Origin: Elysia chlorotica
Taxonomy: Eukaryota; Mollusca; Gastropoda; Plakobranchidae
Assembly: GCA_003991915.1 (NCBI GenBank)
Contig: RQTK01000090.1
Coordinates: 611,989-675,988, forward strand
Direction of reading: 5' to 3'
Length of the DNA stretch: 64,000 nt
The notes under the pieces: generated by a model
Database searches by the model: none
What the model was told of the DNA's origin: nothing
What the model saw: only the letters and a program-made list of their open reading frames with translations
Part shown: one piece after another, positions 33,974 through 47,177 of the stretch
Layout of the letters: every line of letters starts with the position of its first letter
Position numbering within the stretch: position 1 is the stretch's first letter
Program-made: the position numbers and the translations under genes

Positions 33974-36900
33974 CAGAGAGACTGTATAGAAGCTTTGAAA
34001 TAACCCACATTAGACGGATCAATCTGGACATACAAAAACCAACGGGTGGCGACGCCCACAAGATAATTACAGGTTATATGGTAGAAACATTTATCTTTAT
34101 ATCTTTTTATTTTAAAAAATTCGTGGGTCTTACTGTATACTCATTTTCTACGGCCTCTATTTATTTGTGCCACAGTGACCAAATCAACCCACTACTTCAA
34201 AACAAAACTGCAATATGAAATAAACTTTGCTTAACATAGGCCTATATTGTTATTCTAAAGCATGAGAAAATATCCCTCTTAGATTAATTTAGGCCTTTTA
34301 ATCATTTGTTTTTTTGTTATACATCTAAAAGTGACTCCGGTTTAATAAAAACCCAATTGAAATACATAAACACCGAAAGGTTAAATTTAACATCAGCGAG
34401 TGAACTGGGCCCCAAGTTCAAAGAGGGGCAACTACCGCAACTGGGTGGCAAGATATATGCAGGGATTAAACTAAACCAGCACAGACAGGCATATGCTCTA
34501 ATATCCTTCAGGATTAAATCAGTTTCTGAAGTGTGGTCGAGATGAATGAACTGGTAACTCTTTAGGTGGCAGGGCTGAACTGACAGTGGTAGCTGCACTC
34601 TTCTGCATTTGCTGTTGCTGCTGCTGCAGCTGCTCTTCATAGGCCTCTACCTGTGCCAGTGGAGCAGTCACAGTTGGACTCGCTTCCGCCACAATCTTGT
34701 TCGTAGTGCCATCAACACTAGCCTCCTGACCCAATAGATTAGGAACGTCCACTGCCGCCTCTGGGGGTTGGGAAAGATCAAAGAGTCTGATTAACTAATG
34801 TGCTTAAGTGAATCAGTCACATCAATTTAACACGGTTGTTCAAATGCATGCTCAATGAATTGGGAGTTACCGTTTCCCACAGCTAAAGAGAAGAAACAAG
34901 AACAAGTAGGTTGAAGGCTTTTACCAAAGAACAAGCACATTTATTAAGTTTTAAGCTTTTATTACAGTATGAATTTCTAAGTGATACATGTATAAAACTC
35001 ATGTTGCATATGCGCAAGACTATAATTTCTCTAAAAGGGTAAAAATAAAAATAAAAATAATATTTCTTTTTGAAAGTCTACAACTACAGACTACCCAAAA
35101 GGGATTTAAAAAAAAATATTTTTCTGTTGTTTCTCATAATGTTGTAACCTTTTTTTTTATAATATACACCAATACATTACTCTTGAAAAAAAATGATAAG
35201 CATCACAAATATGTATAGTCTTCCGAAAGAGATCATCCAACTTTTTCAAAAGAGCTTTAAATTTTTTCACTTCATTCAAAAACTAACTGTATGTATTATC
35301 AGATGCCTAAATTATAAGCTGGTGGAGGAAAAATATCAGTCAGACGGAAGTTAAAGGAGTGGTTGAAAAAGGGAGGGGGGTAAGAAGCTTTAAAAAAAAA
35401 AAAGAGACAGACCCGATGAGAAAAGTACATTGGAACAGATTTTGATGCCAAATCCTGGTAAAACATTTTCAATAAAAATAAGAATATTCACTCAATCAAC
35501 TATGGGAAAATTGATTGTTCTATGCGTAGAAAGTTCAGATTCTACTTTCTTCTTAAACTAATCATTGTACTTTTTGTAGTGCAAGAAATCTGTGTAAAAT
35601 ATACAGCTATGGTGCATGCAAAGCACGCAAAATGTAACACAGTGTTTCTAATAAACAGTGCAATGCTCAAGCACGGGGGTGACTTTGAATCTCTAAGAAA
35701 AGGTGATGAGTTGTATATTAAAAACTTTCATAGAGGAAAAGTATACTTTTCTGCTAAATACCTTTTTCACAAACCTTTTTGGTTTGCCCGAACCTTATTT
35801 TATCATAAACATGAGGGAGAGAAAATGTAATATTTGACCGTTTGAAAGTGACATAAGATAGCCTATGTAAATGTGACATATTTTTTCAGTTAATTGTCAT
35901 TGATCACAGGTTATCATCCAGAAAGTTTTATAGAAATATAAATGTGAGCTGAAACAGATAAAGAATAATTATGGGAAAATTTGGGGTTTATTGAAAAGAG
36001 CAAGATGAAAAGAGAAAAATGGGGTGTATGTTTGTGAGAGAGAGAGAGAGAGAGAGAGAGAAGGGAGAGGAGAAAAGAAAGATGTTAGAGGCACCTGGTG
36101 AATGGATGAAAGTATCCTTACTTCATGATTTCATTCACTAATGTTGCTGCAAAACAATTTGTGAATGCCGTTTTAAGAAATACACGAGCCAGAATGACCT
36201 CTGACGGATTAAAAGGGTAAAGGAAGAATTTTACCCAGGCAGAGATGGATTAAAATACACAAAATAAAATAATAGCTGTCATGCTAAAAAAAACTTACAA
36301 CAGATCAGATGAAAGGAACAGTTTGAAAATAGAATGTTGAGAGATTTATTTTTCTTCAGATTAACATTTCTTCATTCCATAAAGGCAACATTGATTCTAA
36401 TTACTTCTTTCCATAAAAGCCAACATCGATTTTAATCACCTAATTCTGGTATGGAATACAGCCTCAAAAAGTTAAGCTGGGAAAAAATATTTATCACAGC
36501 TAAAACAAGGACAGATATCAAAATATTGCATCAAGACTAAAAGGGCAGGTTTTTTTTAGCTATTTATTGCGAAGTACTCGTATAAACAGAAAAAGTTTAG
36601 AAGCAAGCCTAAACATTTTTCTAGATGGATCAATATATATCTGCAATGGAACGTAACAGACACACAGTCAAAATAACCAGCTTTCTGAAGCTCTTTTGCA
36701 AACTAGACGATCCGCGCAAGGATTGAAAAAAAAATTGTTTTAATTTTTCTGTTTATTTGGATAAAACTAAAAATCCAAAATTTAACACGACTTTAGTCAA
36801 TTATTGAATTGTATCACTCTGCAACATTAATTACTTTAAATCAATTGACAAACAAAACAAAACATACCCTCCCTTGTTTAAAAAAATAAAAATAAATTAA

Positions 36901-39900
36901 ATGTGGCCTTAGAAGCTACTTTGACAATTAAAAACCCTTCTTATTTTGATCTTTTTTTCATCTCATAATTATTGTTCAATTAAAGTAATAACTCAAACAC
37001 TGCAGTTTCCCTCAGAGAAGCCTTTCAAGAAGATACAAAGCAGAGAGGTGGGATTGAGGGTGGATTGGGGAGGAATGGTATAACACATCTAAGCATTTTT
37101 AGAGATTCTAAACAAGGATTTATTTAGAAATGTATTTTTACAATAAGCAGACGCAATTTTTCTCCCAACAAAAGGTTCAACTACATTATGATAATCAAAG
37201 CATAGCTAATTTCACAGCAGTTTTCATTTTTTTTTAAAGGAGAACCATTGGACTTAATTACAAACACATCTTTTGAGAGCAGCATGCACAATGGTTCACA
37301 AATTGCATGATTAAGGAGCAATAAAAATTCAAATAATTATATATATTGATAGCTTGACAGGCGAATAGCATACAACAATAGAAGAATCCACAAAAAAAAA
37401 AAAGCAAAAGAGTTGATTCGCACTCGCCTTCAACCCCCCGCCCTCATATCTGACTGTCGATTCGTCCAGCTCCCTTTCATGCCCCCCCTTTCTCTCCTCT
37501 TCTCCCTCTTCTCTTTCTCTCCCCATCCCCCTCCCTTTCTCTCTCTTTCTCTCCCCTCCCCCCCTCTCTCTCTCTCCTCTTTATGCCTGTATGACTATAT
37601 CTCTTTTTTACTTTCATTGCATCTCTATTGTATCTAACCAAACAAAAAGTTACAAAAAAAACGCTGCTACGCTCCTGCCATGCTAAGTTCACAAAGCGAA
37701 ATATACATTTGTTTTAAGAGAAGTGAGGCAGGGATCTGTTGCCGTGCATCAACAAAACTCTCTAATGTGATGGATGGGTGACAAAGAAGCTCAACATTTA
37801 CCTTCTTTGCTTTTGCCTGGAGCAAGATACACTGAGGACATTGGGATTCGGCCAATATTGTATTTGTGCAGAAATGAACATCCATAATATACAAATGTGT
37901 AGAATAATAATGATGCCAAACAATTCAATTCGAAATTCCAATATTGTATACATGAACCATATTTATGATATCTGTGTATTGTTTTCCTAAATAATAGTAG
38001 GAATCACAAACCATCAGGGTTATACAATTGTAAATGTTTTGATGCAAAAGAAAGTGTGATAGGTGGATGTTTAGAAAGAGTAAAAAAATTGTACATTCTG
38101 ATAATGTTATAAGCCTTTTTTGTCTTTGTATGGTTTTTTGTCAACACAGCCCAGTGTAAATTCATAAAACAAAACCTAAGGGTTTGAAGGATTAAATCAA
38201 ATATCAAATTTTATGAACAAAAACTGAAAATGGGTTCTCACATAGCTAAAATGATCCGACCATACCCTCCCCCGGCTTTTTTCATCAAAAGAGAAGAAAT
38301 GCCCTCCAAAATTTCTTTAAGAGCCATATTCCGTTTTCTTCAATTAGTTTCAATTTAGCATTTACATTGTAAACATGTGTTATGCATTATTAAATTGCAC
38401 GGAAAATAAAAGGATAGAAATGGAATGGGTAAACTGAAAAGGAAAGGAGGAAGCCTTTTCAAGCTGGGAAATTTTAATTTATTATCTGAGACCAATCATT
38501 AGTGAAGTTCCATAGTCGTCTTAGAATATTAGACATTATCAGAAGACAAGCACCCATTTATAGATCGATTCAAATATCATGGCAGAGTTAGAAAACTTAC
38601 CATTAAACTTTCTGCGATCTACAGGGCAGTAGAGGCAAGCAAGACGGTGAAAATAAATGAAAATGAAATGTTGTTATTCAGCGAGATTTATTTTCATGGT
38701 TTGTAAAGTGAAATGTCACAGAAATATTGGGGAAGTGCTTGTGCAGTTTTTGGTGCTTAGAGCTGAAGGAGATGGGTCTCGCTATAGTAAAAAGTTTGCA
38801 GTTGCAAAAAATACAATCCCAAAAAATTCAGTTTAGGACTACAAAATCTATAAAGAGATCATTGGGGGATAATTAGTTTAACTTAACTGTAGGCCTATGA
38901 GCTATCTTGGGAATAAGGAAAAAAAATGAAATCTTGTCCACAGAATATCTTGTTACCAAATTAAATCATTGTCATTAAAAAAAAAAGAACAAAAGTTTGC
39001 ATCGTTTTGCTTTTATGAAGAGCTTTCTTCACACTATCAAATAACTAAGTAGAAAAAAAAAGTTATTTCACAAGGCGCAATTCCAATATAATGTGAAAAT
39101 AACAGTTGTATGCTATTAAAAATCTGTTGCTCATGTGAAGCTTAGTTCAGTTGTCTTGAAAGAAAACAAATAATTAAATAAAAAGAGGTTCGTGCACATT
39201 GAGACAATGTTTTGTTGCAAATGAATGTAGTTTAAGAATTGAAAAAATGAGGTAGGAGGCAACAATCTATGCTTCTAAAAATAAAAGAAGTTTTGCCCGT
39301 TTTAACATGAAACTTAGAGTCAAAATAAAAATCCCACCATTAAGTTAACACAATTCTTGCGACAAGTAACACAATCGAGATAACTTGCTGGGCAAAGGAA
39401 GAAGAATTCATAAATTTAGCAAGGAGTCAGGAAATTCGGATAGATAGAGAGACAGATAAGCCGAAAGAGTAAACAGAATGAAAAAATAAAAACTAGATAG
39501 ACATAGGCCCTTGAAGATTCAGACAGATGCTGATGGAATAAAATTGATATAAAAGAAAAAGGAGATAAAAATTGCTAAACATATGGCACCATTGATAAAC
39601 CAAAAATAAAAGAAATAGAAAAGCAAGTAAAAATCGAGCGGGATAAACGATGTGGTAGTGATTGTGACAGATTTATATAAAGACAATGAAAACTATAACT
39701 GCTTAACTATTTATAATCTAAGGAAAGTTAAAAAATTATCTCCTTTAAGATATACTTAATTTAAAGTTTATTTAAAAACGAATGCTACAAAGGTTTTGGT
39801 AAATACCCCCCTCAGACTTTTATGACGGAAAATCATGTCTCAAGTCATTTTATTTAATAGGTATAAGGTAAAGGGAGTAATTATTGTGTGTCATTATTGA

Positions 39901-42900
39901 TCATAAAAGATGTTTTTAATAATCAATAATGACAAAATGATGTATCATTACACTGCATACTATTATTGGTAAATACTGCTAGTCTAAGTTGATTTTCCTA
40001 GCATAAAAAAGGCACAAAGCACACTTATTAAAGAAAGCATTTACGCAAGGTGGTGTCCAAAGTTGGCTGTTCCATGCCTAAGAATATAAGAAGGATTAAT
40101 ATAGAAAATTAAGACAGTCAGCCTCAAAGCAGTCAGATTACGCCTGTAAATAAACATAGATTTATAATATATACTACTAAAATCAATGTCTTTCACTTTC
40201 AATGGGATTTGAAAAGCAAGGCTAAGGCTCAATAGTTTGCAATTCATGTAAAAGAGGTTTGGTTATATAAGAAAAAAAAAACGTCATCATCGTTGTCGCC
40301 ATCCTCATCACCATCATCATAACCACCATCATCATCGTCATGGTTATGTTTTTATGTTATTCCCAAGTCTACTATTATTTCTTTAGTTTTGGAAACATTC
40401 AGCTGCTTGTAGTTACGTTCACGTCAACTAACAAACTTCTCTACCTCTTCCAAGTAGGATGATTGTGTTTGCATTACAAGAAAACATTGAAGGGTAAAGT
40501 CATCTGCAAACTTTATCAAGCTGTGTTTGTGTTGTGTGTGTGATAGTCATTTGTGTAGAGTGTGTAGAGAGTTGGAGACAGTGAGTACACAACCCTGCAA
40601 AGCTCCAGTATTCAAATTACATACCTTGGAAATTGTGTTGTTCATTTTCACATCTTGTTTTCTTTGAGTTAAAAAGTCTAACATCCATACAATTACATTT
40701 TTTGTTTAACTTCAAGATTCAGCTTTTCCACAATCATGTGGGGCTGAATGGTATTTAATGCAGACTAAAAGTCACTAAAAAGTACATGCGCATATGTCTG
40801 AGTCTTTTCTAAACATTTAAGAGCATTATCCAAAAATTATTAAAGAGTATTTGAAGCACAATTTAACATCTTCATCAACTTTATTTGAAACTGACTGTTC
40901 GGAAGGCAAGTAGCCAAAAAAAGAAAAAGAGATAAGTAGGATAAGAGAACAAAAGAAGAGAGGGAACAGAACAGAGGAGAGAGAAAGATAGACCACAGTA
41001 TGAAAAGACAAATGGGAAGGTTTCAGTCATTTCAGTCGCATAACACCTCATCAGAGCTTTGAAAACAGAAACTGCGGATTTATACTGAGAATTTACAACA
41101 TGCAACAAACCGTGTTGATCTCTTACATTTGGGTCCTTCACCTTAAATGGATGGATATTTTTTCTTCTTACTCATGTATGACTAAAAGGACAAAATAGAA
41201 CCATGCAGCACAAACCAACACCAATTCCTTGTCCACCTAGTTTTACCTCTGTGACAGGTACGACAAGAACATCTTACTAAGCTCTACAAAAACGAAAGTT
41301 TGTATGGATGGTGCTTTGCTCTTGTCTTAACCATCGACAGGTGTTAACAGTTTTACACAGAGATAAAGCAAATAATAATGCCAATATGCCTTACCTTCTC
41401 TGAAGCTGTCAGACATCAAAGAGTCCCTCATGGTGTTATTCTTGTTGTCAGCACTGTGGTTCTTCTTTCCAAAGTTTGGCAGTGATGATGTTCTAACAAT
41501 ATTTAAAAAAATGTTAATTTTGATTCAAGAACAGCATTGCGATGACTGAGAAGATAAATATTGCCAAAGGATTCCGATAAAAGATAATGTAAAATTTTTT
41601 TATACCCCTTGGAGAAATTGAAACAGACCTGTCCATTTACATTGAAAATAAATAATACATAGAAATAAAATTCTGGCTGTATATAAAGTAAGGTGAAAGG
41701 GCTGAACTATCAACAATTATAAACCATGAACAAAATACATGCTATTTTTTAAATTTAGATTATGGGAAGTAAAATTATAGTTTTTTAACAATACAAAAAG
41801 CATTTTAAAAAAGTCAGAATAAAATTGTCTTAAAATGGTAGGTTTTACATTAAATGTGATGACAAAAGTGTACTTATGCATCAGTAAATGATATGGAAAA
41901 TTCTAAAATGTATCAATGATTATAAATCACAGAAAAAATGAATGCTAGTTTTATAGTTTAGTCTAATATAGAAGTAGGGTTGTATTAACAGGAACATTAC
42001 AAATCATGAAAATGTCATAAAATAATAGAATTATCTAAAATCCCAAAGATACTCAAGTACGTTTAAAAAAATATTCCTAGCATATACATAGTTGATGAAA
42101 ATTTGCCTGGACAATCATTTTTACCTGGCAAATGGTGGCTCTGTTCTGCGAATGTTCTCACTGGCCTCATAGGCCTCGTTTTGGCATCTCCCACTGGCAA
42201 AGACAGGCAGTTCATGCAAAAAGTTAGCCACAGTTAGCTACAACAGATAAACATGCTTGAAAACCTCAAAACACATGAAGATGGATCATCACCAACAGCC
42301 ACCCTCTGGCTTTGGATTTTAACTCAGGGATCTTTCAAAGAGTACCTAGCTCTAGAAAGGTCTTAAAAACGTTCTGTAATGTAATTGTGGGTTTCATAGT
42401 CTTAATAAGGTTAATAGAATCTATTTGAGTGAAAACATCAGAATTCTGAAATAACGACTCCAAATTCGTTATCTCAAAAGGAGAGAATTGAGATGATTGG
42501 TCTTCTTTTTTTTTTTTTTAGCTAAGTTCGGTTTCCCTAAAAAATTTATTTATCGTGTATAACAAATGCGAAAAAGGAAAAACTAGTTGTAAAAAAAACA
42601 AAATGAAAAGTCACTTTTGTTAATGTATTTCCTGTCAACATATTGTATGCATGATTTAATTAATGAACAATCAGACCTATTGTGTTATTCTACTTTAAAA
42701 ATGCAATGACATAACTTTGGTTAACTCCAGACGTGCAACTTCTCTTTAGTTTACAAAATGGCTTTCACAGGGGGAGTAAATCATTAGGATATTTCAATTT
42801 ACCTGAATCGAAAGCGTGAACCTCTGGTAAAGAGACCGCCTCCTGATCGAATCTTCGGTGCTGTTGCAGAGGATGACAATCTAAAAGAACAATGAAAAAA

Positions 42901-45034
42901 AGCAACAATGAATATATGTTTTAATATTAACGTTTGTTTGAGAAAACATAAAAATGCTAAATATTAAAAACAAAAGAAGTTTTTGTCGTTATCTTTTTCC
43001 TTTACCTCTTTCCCCAATACCACTCAAAACTTGTCGTACAAATGAGGGCCAGCTCACCCAGCTTGGGGTAAGGAAAGTGTTGATAGCAAAATTCAAATAA
43101 AGAAAGATTTTTAGCAACATACGGTATCTCTAAAGAATAATTATCCGAATTTTGGGTTACATATGATTCAACAAAATCCAAGCTCCCCTCTTGATTTAAC
43201 ACTCCATAGATGGGGAAAGGACCCCAATTTAGATCTATAAATTGGTTGCCGGTAAAAGAAAGAATTGAATACAAAATTGCCACTAATGTTTTTAAATGCT
43301 TTGATAATTTGGCCCTGGAATATTTGAAAGAATTTTTGCACCTTAATCTGAGCAGGGAATCTAAGACTTACAAGTCATAAAACTTTGCTTTTTACGCCTA
43401 AACTAATTTAAAATCATTTGGAGACCCATCATTTCATTATCATGGACCACATGTTTCCGTTTGGAATCCTCTTCCACAAGAAATTAGGGATAGCACAAGC
43501 CTTGAGACTTGAAAAAAAATCTCCGAGTCCTCTTTTTAAACATGCTTTGGGTTCATAATTTGATACTTTGCCTATTGATCTTTTACAGTAGATTTTATAA
43601 TTAACTCAAACTAGATATCAAACCTGTAACTGTTTACACATTATTTGCATCAGTGTTTTGTTGTAAGTTGTAGCGCTTTTGTTTAGATACAGCACTCAAG
43701 ATAGTCTATGCTTTTTCCCAAGAGGTTTTGCCTACAATATTCTTGTAGGTAGCTCAAAAAAGAATGAGAAATAAGGAACTGGTAACAAAGCACTTACGTG
43801 AAGAACAATTGCTGTTCCACGGCACATCTCCACAGGTACTTTGCTGCAGCTGCAGTGTTACATCTATAACCAACAGCCTGGTGTTTCTGCGGGTTGAAGA
43901 CAATAGAGATAGTATAGTTAAAAGTTACTGGCATACAAATATGAAATAGACGCATAAGGAAAAAATTTCTAAAAGCTTACATAATAAATAATACACACAT
44001 TTATGTGGATGATTTAAAGTCCAATGGATTGATGCCATAAAATATGATTATTTCATAACACATCAATTACAGAATGATATTATGACCCAAAAGTTGTATT
44101 TGGTTATTAAGTCAAACACAAACTACTTTGTTAGTTCTTGGATATGTTAAAGATTGTTTGTTATACAAAACAAGATTATATTGCATCCTTGTATTTTTAA
44201 AAGAAATTATTAGTTTAGAATTCAGATTAATGTTGAAACCCTTTTTTTTCTTGGCCAACACATTAGCACAACCTAACTTCTTTTTTTAAAGAATCAATTG
44301 TTAACCAAATCGATTGATTTAAATCAATGCAAGAAAAACTGCTCAAATCCAAACCTAAAAGTCTTCAGCAATATAAACTGGTCAAAAGCAAAAGGACAAA
44401 GCGCATTGCAGCCTTTGCGTTTACAAAATGATAGATGTAGCTGTCTTATTCCAAGCATTTGCTGACTAAGAGGACATTTACTATTCACAGCTTCATTTTT
44501 GAAAACTATTATCTAGAGGATTTGTTTCATTTAGCTTTGAAAACATGTGTATTGTAGGCTAAATACGAACTGATAGAACGCTTCTCTCCTCATTTTGTTT
44601 CAAAACATTACTTAAAACAAAATGAAACTGACTTGAAAATTTACAGCATTTTTCTTTTCATTATTTTTTTTATCCAAATTACAAATAATACCAATACACA
44701 AAACAATAATGATAGGAAAATTGAAGGACGAACTGGAACAGAAAAAAGAAAACAAGAACCATCATGAATGAAGAATAAAGATTAGGAAAAAAATTATAAT
44801 TTTTAGTATTGAAAAGCTGTATAATACCTTAAACTGTAAAACACTGGGGAAAATACCTTTTGGAAAGAGTAATATGTAACAAAACCAACAGCCGTTAAAA
44901 TGTATAAAGTGTTGAACAAGTTATACCCCTATTGAAAAAAATTAAGAAATTGTTTGTGAGTGTGTGTGTGTGTGTGAGTGAAAGAGAGATGGGGACAACG
45001 AAAGAGAGATAGAGAGAAAGGGAGAGGGAGAGTG

Positions 45035-45096
<62 letters not shown>

Positions 45097-45827
45097 GGGG
45101 GAGGGGGGGAGGAGACAGGGACAGACACAGGAGACAGGGACAGACACAGTGAAGGGTACAGAAAAGGGTCAATTAGTAGGACGATAACCCTTACACTTTC
45201 AAGGCAAAACAAATAAGTAATGCATACCATACATACAAGAAAAACGCAAGATACTTCCTAATTTAAAATACCATTTACAAAACAATAAAATATTTCAGGG
45301 AAAAAAGAAATGAAGGCACTGGATATTATCCTTTAGTTTTTATTTCACTCGCACTTCTTAGAAGAATGTGCATAGTTCAAGAAAAATCAAATTTATGTAA
45401 ATATTATATAGAGGGGATTAGCATGATAATTAGGTTGCTGGTTAATATGCTTTATCAATACAGAATTGACAATTATAACAAAAATAGTTGGGTTTTTTTT
45501 CTGCGACTTTTATAGGACTTTACCTTCTTTACAAAAACACTGTTTTGAGAAACCATACAGATTTGTACAATCAAAAATGATATTCTTCATACTCAAAAAG
45601 TAGTTTTTCGTTGTTCTGTCTGATTTTTGTAAAGTCTGTCTCTTAGTTTAAGAATACCAAAATTGGTCTAGTTTGGTAATTTCTCAACTGATGCCATTCC
45701 AACAAAGTACCAAAGGATCTAAAGGAAAGGGACACAACGAACTGATCCACGTAGTTTTGTCAAAAGTACATAATCTGGGTAGAGAGAGGGAAAGATAGAG
45801 GGAGTATAAGACAGACAAATAAATGCC

Positions 45828-45882
<55 letters not shown>

Positions 45883-46841
45883 GGAAAAAAGAGAGAAGCT
45901 AGATAGACAGAGAGAGGGGAGGAGGTTACAACACAAAAACTGTACAAATGTTCATGATATTCGAAAACCAAAGAAAAAGTCACCTTCTTCCTCTACAATA
46001 ATGTAGCATTTGTTGAGAAGAAAAAAAAATACAAAGCTCTATTATCAAAATATTGGTTTAGCTTTACAGAAATTCGACAACAGGCGCTTAAGTTTGTACA
46101 GGCCCAAGAGCTAAAACAACCAACAGTAGCATGCTTAGTTCAAGATTCACCGACTATATATTACATAGTAAAATAAGGACGCACTCTAGTACATGATTCA
46201 AAATGAGTGAGTGATCCACAAAAATAAGCTTGCATGTTTATAGCACAGTTCACAAGCGTACCATGACCACAATACAAAACTAAAAGACATGCACCATCCG
46301 AGACCTGGGCAAATTATCTCTAGCCCCGCACGCACTGTGTTCTCGAATTGCTTCATACCTATACCAAAAGATAATCTAAGAAAAGAAAGGGAAAAGCAAC
46401 CTTTTTCCTTTCAATTTTTTTTTTATAGTGGGGTGAGTTAACTTTGTCCAGCTTTGTAAAAAAAAAAGATTGTAGGAGAAAGCATTGATATACTTTTTTT
46501 ATCATGGAGAGAAAATAATAAGAGAAATTTGAATTTTTGCATTAGTAAACCCAAGAAAAGAAGTTTACTTGTGTATTTCCAAAGCACATGAATGCCTGCA
46601 AAATGTTTGATACAACATTTGTTAGGCTTCAAGTGCGCCTCATGCAGATATCATTAGTGCATATAATCATACAACAAATAACCTACAACGAGAGAGGAAA
46701 GTCAGAACATAGAATTGCAACCATAATAGGAAAATAAATAACTAAAGATAGATTCATATAGATATAAATATTTTAGAGAATTGGAGAATAGAAGGAGGAA
46801 AAGACGGAAAGGAGGGAGAGAAAGAGAGAGAGAGAGAGAGT

Positions 46842-46928
<87 letters not shown>

Positions 46929-47119
46929 NNNNNNNNNNNNNNNNNNNNNNNNNNNNNNNNNNNNNNNNNNNNNNNNNNNNNNNNNNNNNNNNNNNNNNNN
47001 NNNNNNNNNNNNNNNNNNNNNNNNNNNNNNNNNNNNNNNNNNNNNNNNNNNNNNNNNNNNNNNNNNNNNNNNNNNNNNNNNNNNNNNNNNNNNNNNNNNN
47101 NNNNNNNNNNNNNNNNNNN

Positions 47120-47177
<58 letters not shown>

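Noticed and set aside
35522-35830. 102-codon plus-strand open frame with a signal-peptide-like start
   Set aside because: Composition is like the surrounding intron and the sequence is not recognised; it is antisense to the FERM gene.
43002-43283. 93-codon minus-strand open frame
   Set aside because: The plus strand of the overlapping part encodes the end of a LINE protein; the minus frame is its antisense shadow.
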